Shown here one piece after another: positions 18,799 to 27,758 of a DNA stretch of 64,000 bases. The stretch's first letter is position 1. Each line of letters starts with the position of its first letter. A program made the translations under genes and the position numbers. Under the pieces are notes generated by a model. The model saw nothing but the letters and a program-made list of their open reading frames with translations. It ran no database searches and was not told the DNA's origin. This DNA comes from Aporhodopirellula aestuarii. GTDB lineage: Bacteria; Planctomycetota; Planctomycetia; Pirellulales; Pirellulaceae. The DNA lies in the NCBI RefSeq assembly GCF_023701485.1, contig NZ_JAMQBK010000083.1, positions 1 to 64,000 of the forward strand. The letters run 5' to 3'.

Positions 18799-20421
18799 TT
18801 AGCTCATCCAGCTAGGCAGTTCACCGGCGGCGGGCAGCTCGATCAGCTTCGCCTGCGTGATCGCATCGATGCTCATCAATTCCTTCATCACCGCTTCAGG
18901 AACATCGCTATCCAAGCTGAGCACACCGATGGCGTCACCACCGGCCGCATTGCCTTCGCGACCGACCGCCATTTGAGCGATGTTGATGCCGTTGTTACCG
19001 AAGATCGTTCCGACGCTACCGATGATGCCAGGCACGTCTTTGTGAGCGAACACGAACAAGCGTCCGTCGAGGAACGATTCCAAACGATAGCCGTCCAAGA
19101 GGATCAAACGTGGCATTTCATGGCCGAGAACAGCGGCACCGGCACTGACAGTCTTTCCGCCACCGGAAACCTCAACCGTGATGCTGCTCGTGAATGCACC
19201 TTGTTCGGTGTTGTGTTCCACCGTCAATTCAATGCCACGTTCGCGAAGCAACATCTCCGAGTTGATGACGTTGGCATCTTCGACGACTCGCTCAAGCAAT
19301 CCGGCACAGAACGCGTTGCTGAGCACACGGGTGTCTTTGCCAGCCACGACGCCACGGCACAGCAATCGAACGTGATCGATGCCGCCACCGTGCCATTGAT
19401 GCACGAGCAAACCGAGACGGTGTGCGATGTTCAGGTAGCTACGCAACTCGTCGAGCGTCTTCGGGTCGAGCGACGCGACGTTGACGCTGTGCCGAATCTC
19501 ACCGGTCTTGAGATAGTTGATGAGCAGGTGAATTCCTTCGACCGCGACTTGCGTTTGGGCCTCTTCAGTGCTGGCACCGAGGTGGGGCGTGCAGCAGGTT
19601 CCGGGCATCTTGAACAGCGGACTGTCGGTGCAAGGTTCGTTCTCGTAGACGTCCAACGCGACGCCGCCGAGTTTGCCGGACTCGAGTCCTTTGACCAACG
19701 CATCGTGGTCGTAGATGCCACCGCGGGCGACGTTGATGACACGCAATCCCGGCTTGACCTTGTCCAACTGCGCCATGCCGATCAAGCCCTTCGTTTCAGG
19801 CGTCAACGGCGTGTGGACGGTGAGGTAGTCGATCAATGGCAGCATTTCGTCGACCGTGTCGACGCGTTCCACCTTCAGCGATTCGGCTTGATCGTCCGTC
19901 AGGAACGGATCGAATGCGATGACTTTCATGTCAAACGCGCGGGCACGAGAGGCGACCTCGCGGCCGATCCGCCCCATGCCCACGATACCGATGGTTTTAC
20001 CAGCGACTTGGGTGCCCATGTAGGCTTTGCGGTCCCAGCGACCTTCGACCAGACTTTGGTGTGCCGGGGCAATGTTGCGACTCAGAGCCAGCAGCATCGC
20101 AAACGTATGCTCGGCGGTCGAAACGGTGTTGCCGCCCGGCGTGTTCATGACGACGATCCCGCGACGGGTTGCCGCCGGTTTGTCGATGTTATCAGTTCCC
20201 ACCCCAGCACGCACGAGAGCACGCAACCGCGTGTTGCCCTGGAGAGACTCGGGGGTGATGGTCACGCCACTGCGAAGGATGGCACCGTCGAATTCGTTGA
20301 GTGATTTACGAAGTTCTTCGCCTTTGAGCTTGGTGCGAACTTCGTACTCGATGCCTTTAGTGGCTTCGAGCAGGTCAATCCCTTCTTGGGCGATATCGTC
20401 GAGAACAAGAATGCGAAACAT
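18799..20421 (-). CDS. serA: D-3-phosphoglycerate dehydrogenase, long form
   Basis: The 540-residue enzyme oxidises 3-phosphoglycerate to 3-phosphohydroxypyruvate with NAD, the first step of serine synthesis. Order of parts: a substrate domain (RILVLDDIAQEGIDLLE); a Rossmann NAD domain with GIVGMGRIGREVASRARAF; catalytic residues in ALVRAGVGTDNID (Arg), the conserved Glu region and PHLGASTEEAQ (His); an intervening allosteric substrate-binding domain; and a C-terminal ACT domain (LFVFAHKDVPGIIGSVGTIF) that probably binds serine for feedback. The length matches type 1 (long) enzymes. The Met at 20421 starts the conserved domain; an in-frame start at 20481 adds 20 unlikely residues. The upstream bases give no Shine-Dalgarno match. 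Confidence 0.95.
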   Translation of the reverse strand: MFRILVLDDIAQEGIDLLEATKGIEYEVRTKLKGEELRKSLNEFDGAILRSGVTITPESLQGNTRLRALVRAGVGTDNIDKPAATRRGIVVMNTPGGNTVSTAEHTFAMLLALSRNIAPAHQSLVEGRWDRKAYMGTQVAGKTIGIVGMGRIGREVASRARAFDMKVIAFDPFLTDDQAESLKVERVDTVDEMLPLIDYLTVHTPLTPETKGLIGMAQLDKVKPGLRVINVARGGIYDHDALVKGLESGKLGGVALDVYENEPCTDSPLFKMPGTCCTPHLGASTEEAQTQVAVEGIHLLINYLKTGEIRHSVNVASLDPKTLDELRSYLNIAHRLGLLVHQWHGGGIDHVRLLCRGVVAGKDTRVLSNAFCAGLLERVVEDANVINSEMLLRERGIELTVEHNTEQGAFTSSITVEVSGGGKTVSAGAAVLGHEMPRLILLDGYRLESFLDGRLFVFAHKDVPGIIGSVGTIFGNNGINIAQMAVGREGNAAGGDAIGVLSLDSDVPEAVMKELMSIDAITQAKLIELPAAGELPSWMS

Positions 20422-20552
20422 GGGAGGAGTGTGTTGAATGGGAGAATGGATGATCAGATAAAGAAGGAGGGAACGGACCAACGTCCGCTCCCTAAGTAAC
20501 CAGCAGCCGGTCGTCGGCTTTCGGCAAAAGCCAACTCATGACGGACCGCGGC

Positions 20553-21674
20553 TTAGCCGTTTCGGCTGAGGAAATCGGCCATGAATTGACCGAGGGCATC
20601 GACACCTTCACGCGGCATCGCGTTGTAGATGCTGGCACGGATACCACCGACGCTGCGGTGTCCCTTGAGGGCGGCCAATCGATTGGCACCGGCTTCGGAA
20701 ATGAACTTCGCCGTCAATTCGTCCGACGGCAAGTTGAACGTCACGTTCATCAGCGACCGGCATTCCACGTTGGCGTGCCCGCGATAGAACCCGCCGCTTT
20801 CGTCGATGATCTTGTACAGCGAGCTCGATTTCTCGCGGTTGATCTTTTCCATCTCGGCCAAACCGCCGATGTCGTCACGCAACCAACGGGCCACTTTGCC
20901 GAGAACATAGATCGCAAACGTCGGTGGAGTGTTCCATTCCGAATCGTTGTCCAAGTGGTTCTTGTAGTACAGGTAACCAGGAATCGACGGATCGGCCTTT
21001 TCGATGAGGTCCTTCCGCATCACGACGACGGTCACACCAGCCGGCCCGGCATTCTTTTGGGCACAGGCGTAGAGCAATCCATACTTGTCGACCGGCAGCG
21101 GTCGGCACAGAAAATCGCTCGACGCGTCACTGACCAACGGCACCGAGGCTGGGCATTCGGGCTCATTCTGGAACTGAACGCCTTGGATCGTCTCGTTGCT
21201 GCAGTAATACAGGTAGGCGGCGTCATCCGACACGGTGTAATCGGACGCCCCCGGCAAGCGGTCGTAGTTGGTTTCTTTGGCGTCGTAGATGGCAACGGCT
21301 TCGCCTTCTTTTTTCGCTTCGGAAATCGCCTTTTTGCCCCACGATCCGGTGAGCAAGTATTCGGCCCGTTTTCCGGTCCCACGCAGCAAATTGGCGGCGA
21401 TCGCAGAAAATTGCAGCGTCGCACCACCCTGCATGAACAACACGCCGTAGTCGTCACTGACGCCCAATAGACTTCGCAGCGTGTTTTCGGCGTCGTGCAA
21501 GATCTCGACAAACAGCTTATCGCGGTGACTGATTTCCAGCAGCGAGGCACCCGCACCAGGCAGGCACAACATTTCGTCCTGGACCTCGCGGAGCACCGAT
21601 TCCGGCAGAACGGCCGGTCCAGCGGAGAAGTTGAAAACGCGGTCGGTGGCAGCAAGGGGAGCCGAAGCGGTCAT
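20553..21674 (-). CDS. serC: Phosphoserine aminotransferase
   Basis: The 373-residue PLP enzyme transfers an amino group from glutamate to 3-phosphohydroxypyruvate, the second step of serine synthesis; it can also serve vitamin B6 synthesis. It opens with VFNFSAGPAVLPESVL, typical of SerC, followed by SLLEISHRDK and FMQGGATLQFSAI. The PLP-binding lysine is in YACAQKNAGPAG. The C-terminal part has MNVTFNLPSDELTAKFI and GHRSVGGIRASIYNA. Gene order serC, serA, DUF1015 on one strand with gaps of 131 and 43 bases points to a serine operon. Confidence 0.95.
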   Translation of the reverse strand: MTASAPLAATDRVFNFSAGPAVLPESVLREVQDEMLCLPGAGASLLEISHRDKLFVEILHDAENTLRSLLGVSDDYGVLFMQGGATLQFSAIAANLLRGTGKRAEYLLTGSWGKKAISEAKKEGEAVAIYDAKETNYDRLPGASDYTVSDDAAYLYYCSNETIQGVQFQNEPECPASVPLVSDASSDFLCRPLPVDKYGLLYACAQKNAGPAGVTVVVMRKDLIEKADPSIPGYLYYKNHLDNDSEWNTPPTFAIYVLGKVARWLRDDIGGLAEMEKINREKSSSLYKIIDESGGFYRGHANVECRSLMNVTFNLPSDELTAKFISEAGANRLAALKGHRSVGGIRASIYNAMPREGVDALGQFMADFLSRNG

Positions 21675-22224
21675 TCGAAAAACTCTTCTGATGAAAGAGT
21701 GAAGTGGAGGGGAAACCGACTAGGGGAATACGAGAAACGGTCCAGTGAGGGTCCGTTTCGCCGGATTCTATGCTTCGCAAGCGATCTGCGAAAGGCAACG
21801 CAGAAGCCTACGCATCGCGGCAGCACGACGCAAATGGAGGTCGGCCCCCGGCGAACGGCATTCTAAAACACAGCCGAATCCTCACAACGAACGTGTGAAG
21901 CGGATTCGGCGTGCCGTGGCGTCTTAACGGCGTGGCGTCTTAACGGATACGACCCTCAAAATCGGCCCTGCAGCGTCCCGTCGTCCGCCGGGGAGACAGA
22001 CGATCCGGTCTGGCCCCACAACCGGAAAATACCGCTCACCGAGATTGCTCCTCATGCACAATCGGGAGCGCAGATTAGAATGAAACCGGTACGGCCTCGC
22101 GACGCGGTAGGCACCACCGCTGCGTCGCAAAATCACAATCGTCATTCGACAAAGAAATTCTCAGCCTGATGAAAATTTCACGGGCGTTCTCCCGCTCCGG
22201 CTCCGACGCACCTTCGCTGCAAAC
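21675..22224. other. Divergent intergenic region upstream of serC, with a tandem 16-mer
   Basis: About 550 bases lie between serC (minus) and the O-antigen-ligase gene (plus). I find no protein-like frame. An exact tandem 16-base repeat (cgtggcgtcttaacgg twice) fills 21915-21946. It may be a chance duplication or a pair of binding sites. Promoters for both flanking genes should be here. Confidence 0.45.
21915..21946. repeat. Exact tandem repeat, 2 x 16 bases
   Basis: The unit cgtggcgtcttaacgg occurs twice with no spacer in the divergent region between serC and the O-antigen-ligase gene. Each 16-base period keeps a helix-face offset of about one and a half turns. Confidence 0.8.
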
Positions 22225-23523
22225 TTGATTCCTGAACCGACCACGACTTCGGAGGCCCCGCCCCAATCGAAATCCCCATTGGTGATTTCGATGTGGCTGC
22301 TGATCGTCCTGGCCGTTTTCACGGGTCCGTTGGACATCTCGTCCGGCGCCCCCAAGATGTCAGTCGGCCTCGACGCGAAAGTCGCCTGCAAACTGCTGGT
22401 CGTGGGACTGGCGAGTTTGGTGGGTGCTTACGGCGTGCTGACCTCCGCCGCCGTTCGCCAAACACTCCTAACGCTGCCTGCGCTCGCGATCGGGCTGATC
22501 TTGCTGCTCGCGGCCCTTGCCACCCCGACCGCGATCAGCAGCACCTCCTTGCCGACGACGCTCGTCAATCTTGGCAGCCTGATGTTTATCGTCACCGCCT
22601 TACTGACGCTGAAGCTCCGTGGCATCGGACTCGCTATTTTGGCCGGGATCACACTCACCGCACTGCTGGCGCTCACGCTCTGGTTCTTTGTGCCCAGTTA
22701 CGGCATGTTTCCCGAACTCCTCGAAGGCGGACTCGTCGTGGTGCGACTCAGTGGCACCGCACACCCCAATGCCGTCGGCCGGGCAATGGTCATCGGGCTC
22801 ATCCTGTCTCTTTATTTCTTCCGAACCGATGTCTTGCCGCTTTTGCCCGTCGGATTGTTGGTCGCAATGTTCACTCTCGGGGCATACCTGACCTGGAGTC
22901 GCACGGCGATCTTAGCGGGCGTTGTGGGCATCGCGGTTCTGTATCTCGATCGCATCCTCAGCCGCGCCGGCGTACTCGCGATTGCCTTGGCGGTCGTCTG
23001 CGGGATCGCGGGTGTCACGGCGATCTACATGCAAGGACACGAAGATCGAGTCGTCGGCAAAGTTCTGTCCAAGATAGCCAAGAGCGGGAAAGCGGAAGAG
23101 ATCACCACCGGCACGGGGCGATCGGAGATTTGGACCAAAGCGATCAGTTTGATTGCCAATCGCCCGATCATCGGACACGGATTCAACGCCGCGCCCACGT
23201 TGATGATCGATCACTCGCAAGCGACCCACAACGCCGTTTTGCATGCCACGCTGACCTCGGGAATCGTGGGCGGGTGCATGATGCTCGGTCTGATGCTGTG
23301 GTGTTTGTATCTCGTCACGAGTTCTGATGCGTTGATGGTCCGCAGCCTCGCCGCCTTCGTCGTGATTTCGTCGCTCGCTGAGGACGCTGTGCTTGAGACC
23401 TTTCCCGGGCCGGTCACGATCGCGTTTTTGATGTGCTGCCTCTATCCGGTCCGAGTGACGCAAACAGCAACAACACAACAAGAACCGCGACGTGACGATG
23501 CCTTCGTGGGAGAGATCGCGTGA
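22225..23523 (+). CDS. O-antigen ligase / polymerase-like membrane protein
   Basis: The 432-residue protein has about ten membrane segments and the long loop and motifs of the Wzy_C / O-antigen ligase family. The loop contains TGTGRSEIWTKAISLIANRPIIGHGFNA, then SQATHNAVLHATLTSGIVG, with the conserved Arg and His of the family. Such proteins polymerise or attach surface polysaccharide on the outer face of the cytoplasmic membrane. The frame begins with TTG at 22225; the first ATG is at 22291, which would trim 22 polar residues before the first membrane segment. Both are possible. It overlaps the next gene by four bases (GTGA), so a polysaccharide function shared with that glycosyltransferase is likely. 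Confidence 0.85.
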   Translation: MIPEPTTTSEAPPQSKSPLVISMWLLIVLAVFTGPLDISSGAPKMSVGLDAKVACKLLVVGLASLVGAYGVLTSAAVRQTLLTLPALAIGLILLLAALATPTAISSTSLPTTLVNLGSLMFIVTALLTLKLRGIGLAILAGITLTALLALTLWFFVPSYGMFPELLEGGLVVVRLSGTAHPNAVGRAMVIGLILSLYFFRTDVLPLLPVGLLVAMFTLGAYLTWSRTAILAGVVGIAVLYLDRILSRAGVLAIALAVVCGIAGVTAIYMQGHEDRVVGKVLSKIAKSGKAEEITTGTGRSEIWTKAISLIANRPIIGHGFNAAPTLMIDHSQATHNAVLHATLTSGIVGGCMMLGLMLWCLYLVTSSDALMVRSLAAFVVISSLAEDAVLETFPGPVTIAFLMCCLYPVRVTQTATTQQEPRRDDAFVGEIA

Positions 23524-24740
23524 GCGAGGCATTCGTCGACACCCTTCCTGTGCCCGACAAAGTCGTCTCTGTTCCCGATCAAACCGTCGATGCCACCGTG
23601 GTGTGTTTGCTGAACTTCTTGGCCCCCAACATGATCGCTGTGTGCCAGTCATGGTCGACCAAAGTCCGACATCTCATCGTGCTCGTTAGCGTGGCGATGG
23701 AGGGCAATCGTGCGTGGCAGGCCGAGAACGGTGGGTTGGACCTTCGCGTCCAACGGACCTGGACACGCACACGAATGGACCACCACCCCGGTGGCTACAG
23801 CGACGTCAACTACGTGCACCTGCCTTTCGATACGATCGGGCAGCTGCGTCGTGCCAAGCCCGATGTGGTCGTGTCCTCGGAACTCGGTCTCCGTTCGATC
23901 CTCTCGTACTTTTACTGCGCCGCATCGGGTTGGTTCGGGATTCGACGCAGGCGTTGCCAGCTAGTCCTCGCTGTCAGCACATCGCCTTGGATCGAGGCAA
24001 GCCGTTCGGGACGACTGCGTCGCCTGCTGCTTCGCTGCGCCGACGCGGTCACTTATCACGGGCCGCAATGTCGCGATTGGCTCGTCGAACTCGGCGTGCC
24101 AGATAAAATGCTTTATCCGTTTTACTATGCCGCCGATCCGACCAAAATTTACACCGGCCCGATCGAATCGATTGGCTCAGACAATTCTCCATCGCTCCGG
24201 ATCGTTACCGTCGGCCAATTGATTACCCGCAAGGGTGTTCGCGAAGGACTCGGTAAGCTCATCGAAGTGGCGCGGCAGATGCCAGGCCTCAAGATCCACT
24301 GGTCACTTTTGGGTGACGGTCCATTGATGGCCCCCCTTCGTGAAACAGCACTCCCTGATAATTTGCACGTCGATTTTCGCGGCAACGTCAACTCGAGTGA
24401 GATCCGCGAAGCCTACCGCGAGCACGAAATGATGTTTTTTCCAACAAGAGGCGATGAGTGGGGACTGGTCGTTGACGAGGCCATGCATTCAGGGCTCGTC
24501 GTGGTGGGTAACGACCGAGCCCAAGCGGTCGTCACATTGATCCGCGACAACGTCAACGGTTTCCGCTATCACACCGGCGATCCCGAATCGCTGCATTCGG
24601 CGATCGAGCGTTACACTTCGCGTTCGAGTGCCGAACGGCTAAGCATGCGAATCGCGGTGCGGGAATCCGTATCTGACCGCACGCCGGAGCTCGCCGCACA
24701 GCAAATCAACAATTTGGTTGCAAAATTGAAATTGAATTGA
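23520..24740 (+). CDS. Glycosyltransferase family 4
   Basis: The 406-residue protein has two Rossmann-like halves of a GT-B glycosyltransferase. The C-terminal half has IVTVGQLITRKGVREGLGKLIEVARQMPGLKIHWSLLGDGPLM and the EX7E-type donor site EWGLVVDEAMHSGLVVVGND. These fit a retaining group-1 (GT4) enzyme that adds a sugar from an NDP donor. It starts with GTG at 23520, overlapping the stop of the O-antigen-ligase gene by four bases, so the two are translated together. Donor and acceptor cannot be read from the sequence. There is no membrane segment; it should be cytoplasmic. Confidence 0.88.
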   Translation: MSEAFVDTLPVPDKVVSVPDQTVDATVVCLLNFLAPNMIAVCQSWSTKVRHLIVLVSVAMEGNRAWQAENGGLDLRVQRTWTRTRMDHHPGGYSDVNYVHLPFDTIGQLRRAKPDVVVSSELGLRSILSYFYCAASGWFGIRRRRCQLVLAVSTSPWIEASRSGRLRRLLLRCADAVTYHGPQCRDWLVELGVPDKMLYPFYYAADPTKIYTGPIESIGSDNSPSLRIVTVGQLITRKGVREGLGKLIEVARQMPGLKIHWSLLGDGPLMAPLRETALPDNLHVDFRGNVNSSEIREAYREHEMMFFPTRGDEWGLVVDEAMHSGLVVVGNDRAQAVVTLIRDNVNGFRYHTGDPESLHSAIERYTSRSSAERLSMRIAVRESVSDRTPELAAQQINNLVAKLKLN

Positions 24741-24779
24741 TCTTGTCGTGGTTTCACGGTGGACGGCACAATCGCGGCC

Positions 24780-26168
24780 ATGTCCCCCAGCTTCGAATCC
24801 AACGGTCAGCCCGAATCCGCCTCTCGCGTCTCGCGACAGCGTGCCGAAGCTGCGTGGAGTGACGACGGCCCCAATCCGTTTGCCCTGGTGCTCGAATCAA
24901 GCGAACCGTCAATCAAGTCACGCTTCTTCCGTGCCTTCAAGACAATGATCGCCACCTTGGCGCTGACGTCGGTGCTGCTCGCGGGCGTGTTTTTTGGAAA
25001 ACAATTCTTGCTTTCGCGATTGGTCGCCGGTTTTGACGATCTCGATTCCACCGGCAAACAAAGTCGCTTGGTGCAGATCGCAAGCTTCGGCGTCGATGCG
25101 GTCGAACCGTTGGTCGACAAGCTAATTTCGGACGACGACGCGGTATCGGAATCTGCATTCACGTTGCTCCAACAAATGCAGAACGACTGGATCACGTTAA
25201 AGCCAGATGCCGCTAAGGCGGTCCATGGCCGATTGATGTCAGCGATCGCGGCGACCTACCACTCACATATTGGCGAATCCACGACACTGTCGCCCCGGCA
25301 ACTGGCGCGTGCCCGCGAACTCGTGCGTCAAACGATTCTCGAATTTTCGGGTTCGGCCGGAGGAGAGAGACAGACGTCGGACGAGGTGCAATCCCTGCTC
25401 GCAGGTGCCAACCGCTTGATGGTCGCCTTGAATGTGCAACCGCCCGCCAACGCAACGCTGGCAAAGAGTGGCGTGAAACTCATGCAAAACGACCAGGCGT
25501 TGGAGGTCTCGCCCACCGGGCGTCGTTCCGGTTGGACGGATTGGCCGCCACCAAGTAATTCGACCAACGCATCCATCGTCCGATCCGGTTCCAAACTCAA
25601 CGCCGCCGCTCCAAGTTCCGACGTCCCGCGTGAAAAACTGCAAGCCGTGCCGGAAGGGGTGACCGTGCCGCTCACTCAAGTCGAACCGCGGGTCATTCGG
25701 TCTCCATCGCAAGTCGTCTCTGCCCGTCCGCCGGTTGGTCAAACGATTACGATGACGACGCACCTAGTCGATTCACCGTTATCAGCCCTCTCCGATGAAA
25801 CCGTCATACGGCATCTCGCGAATCCCGACGCCATGCTCGCCGGTCAAGCAAAAGCCGAGCTGATTCAACGAGGTTTCTCTGACGCCCAACTCGAAATGGC
25901 GGGAGCGATCGCCCTCGCCGGACCGCTCGACCGCATGCGATTGGTCGATTCGTTGGTCCATTCGAGTCGACTAAACTCAGGCCCCTGGTTGTCGATGCTA
26001 TTGGACGATCCTGATCGGAGAGTCCGTTTGCACGTCGCCTCGACCCTCGCGACGACACTGGCCACGGGCAAGGACGAGGCCGTCCTGGAGCGACTTCGTC
26101 AACGTCTCACACGCGAGGAAGACGACTACGTCGCCGCAAAGTTGAGACGAATTTTGGATCTCCTTTGA
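24780..26168 (+). CDS. Membrane-anchored protein with HEAT-like C-terminus, unknown function
   Basis: The 462-residue protein has a polar N-terminus, one membrane segment (about residues 52-75, TMIATLALTSVLLAGVFFGKQFLL) and then a large domain. The C-terminal 90 residues (DETVIRHLANPDAMLAGQAKAELIQ to LRRILDLL) look like HEAT or armadillo-type helices: LLDDPDRRVRLHVASTLATTLATG. The middle is low in complexity, rich in Ser, Pro and Thr. I recognise no family. A GTG start at 24759 would add seven residues. It follows the glycosyltransferase by about 40 bases, so it may belong to the same transcript, but a shared job is not shown. Confidence 0.7.
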   Translation: MSPSFESNGQPESASRVSRQRAEAAWSDDGPNPFALVLESSEPSIKSRFFRAFKTMIATLALTSVLLAGVFFGKQFLLSRLVAGFDDLDSTGKQSRLVQIASFGVDAVEPLVDKLISDDDAVSESAFTLLQQMQNDWITLKPDAAKAVHGRLMSAIAATYHSHIGESTTLSPRQLARARELVRQTILEFSGSAGGERQTSDEVQSLLAGANRLMVALNVQPPANATLAKSGVKLMQNDQALEVSPTGRRSGWTDWPPPSNSTNASIVRSGSKLNAAAPSSDVPREKLQAVPEGVTVPLTQVEPRVIRSPSQVVSARPPVGQTITMTTHLVDSPLSALSDETVIRHLANPDAMLAGQAKAELIQRGFSDAQLEMAGAIALAGPLDRMRLVDSLVHSSRLNSGPWLSMLLDDPDRRVRLHVASTLATTLATGKDEAVLERLRQRLTREEDDYVAAKLRRILDLL

Positions 26169-26262
26169 AATGGTCCCTGGAGAATCCCCAACGCCAATCT
26201 ATAATGGGGGGGTAGTTTCAATTCCACAGATCCTCTCATAAACGTTGCGGGCACAAACCTAC

Positions 26263-26715
26263 ATGAGTCACGAAGACGAAGTCGAATTTGCTGGCGCTTT
26301 TGGGCAATTAACACCGACTGGTGGTGGAGATCCGATCCCACTGATCAAAGATAAATTGCTGATCGGCCGCCGTCGGCATTGCGACATCTGCCTCGACTTC
26401 CCCAACGTGTCCAGCCAACACTGCCGAATGACGTTGGAGCACGGGTACTGGTTTATTCGTGACCTCAACAGCCGAAACGGGACCAAGGTCGACGGGCGAC
26501 CGATCATGCGGAAACGGGCCGACCCCAACTGCAAAGTCGCGATCGCACGCCATCAATACGTCTTAGAATATGACCCGCAGCTGTTGGGTGCCTACGGCCC
26601 ACCCCCTGCCGACGATGATTACATCGATGAGGTCATGAAGAGCTCGCTGATGGACCGCGCCGGCGTGGCCAGACGCGACCCCAAGAAGGGCTTCTTCAAC
26701 AAAAAATCGGAGTGA
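26263..26715 (+). CDS. FHA-domain protein
   Basis: The 150-residue protein is almost wholly one forkhead-associated domain, which binds phosphothreonine peptides. Hallmarks appear in order: LLIGRRRHCDICLDFPNVSSQHCRM (the GR, S and H residues) and WFIRDLNSRNGTKVDGRPI (the NG and N residues). The last 35 residues are polar and basic. Partners are usually Ser/Thr kinases, common in planctomycetes, but none lies nearby. The ATG at 26263 is preferred to an upstream TTG. It is separated by about 155 bases from the Mla genes downstream. Confidence 0.88.
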   Translation: MSHEDEVEFAGAFGQLTPTGGGDPIPLIKDKLLIGRRRHCDICLDFPNVSSQHCRMTLEHGYWFIRDLNSRNGTKVDGRPIMRKRADPNCKVAIARHQYVLEYDPQLLGAYGPPPADDDYIDEVMKSSLMDRAGVARRDPKKGFFNKKSE

Positions 26716-26870
26716 GTTCGCTCCGATCGTCAAATTTTGACTAACCGGCATCTCTTATCTCGCCGATAAAATCCTTTACACGCACTACCGCTGCGCCTCG
26801 CTAGAAAAATAGCGAATCGCGATCGCGTTGGTGAAACGTTCACGGGATTTTTCACGGCGAGGTTTTTTTG

Positions 26871-27758
26871 ATGTCGGGCGATTCGAGTTCTATCGATCGA
26901 CTTTCTTCGTTCGGCTCGCGCCTCCAATCGCGTCTCCCCCACCCCTTGCACGCGTGGATCATGCAGTGGGGCACCGCGGTTGTCGATGGAATTTCATCCG
27001 TCGGTGATCTCGCCTACTTCACTTGGCAGATGCTCAGTTGGATGTTCACGCGGTTGCCGCGACGCGGCACCATGATGATCAACTTCTACCAAGTCGGTGT
27101 GCTGAGTCTGCCCGTGGTCGCGTTGACCGGAACATTCATCGGCATGGTGCTTGCCGTCCAGAGCTATTACCAATTCCAAGCCATTGGACTCGAAAGCCGA
27201 CTCGGCGTGGTGATCAACACGTCGCTCGTTCGCGAGCTCGGACCGGTATTGGCAGCCACGATGCTCGCCGGACGGGTCGGTGGCGCGATGGCCGCCGTAC
27301 TCGGCACGATGCGGGTTACCGAACAAATCGATGCGCTGACCACGATGGGCGCCGATCCGATTCACTACCTTGTCGTACCACGGTTTCTCGCATGCCTTCT
27401 GTTGATCCCGGCATTGACCGTGATGGCGGACTTCATGGGAATCGTCGGTGGATACTTTTACAGCGTGATCATCTTAGGAATCGATCGCGCCGCATACCTG
27501 CACCACTCGCGTGAAGGAGTCGTCGGGTTTGATTTATTCAGCGGCATCTTCAAGAGTTTTTTCTTCGGCGGCATCATCGCGATCATCAGCTGTTATCGGG
27601 GATTCAACTGCCAACCCGGTGCGGAAGGCGTCGGCAAAGCGGCGACGGCGGCGTTCGTCTATTCCTTTGTTTTGATCCTCGCGATTGACCTGTTCTTAAA
27701 CATCGTCTTGGATTCGATCTACTTCATGATCTATCCGGAAGGAACGATGCTGTTTTGA
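26871..27758 (+). CDS. MlaE-family ABC permease
   Basis: The 295-residue protein is the permease of an Mla-type phospholipid ABC transporter. It has about five to six membrane segments and the family signature around LVRELGPVLAATMLAGRVGGAMAAVLGTMRVTEQIDALTTMGADPIHYLVVPR, plus GVGKAATAAFVYSFVLILAID at the C-terminus. It sits in the cytoplasmic membrane and works with the ATPase and MCE protein downstream to move lipids between the cell membranes. A weak GAGG lies 12 bases before the ATG. It overlaps the ATPase gene by four bases (TTGA). Confidence 0.92.
   Translation: MSGDSSSIDRLSSFGSRLQSRLPHPLHAWIMQWGTAVVDGISSVGDLAYFTWQMLSWMFTRLPRRGTMMINFYQVGVLSLPVVALTGTFIGMVLAVQSYYQFQAIGLESRLGVVINTSLVRELGPVLAATMLAGRVGGAMAAVLGTMRVTEQIDALTTMGADPIHYLVVPRFLACLLLIPALTVMADFMGIVGGYFYSVIILGIDRAAYLHHSREGVVGFDLFSGIFKSFFFGGIIAIISCYRGFNCQPGAEGVGKAATAAFVYSFVLILAIDLFLNIVLDSIYFMIYPEGTMLF

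Noticed and set aside
18310-20304. Long plus-strand frame of 664 codons
   Set aside because: It lies opposite serA, whose motifs are complete. The translation is rich in Arg, His and Asp with no recognisable domain: an antisense shadow caused by high GC codon use.
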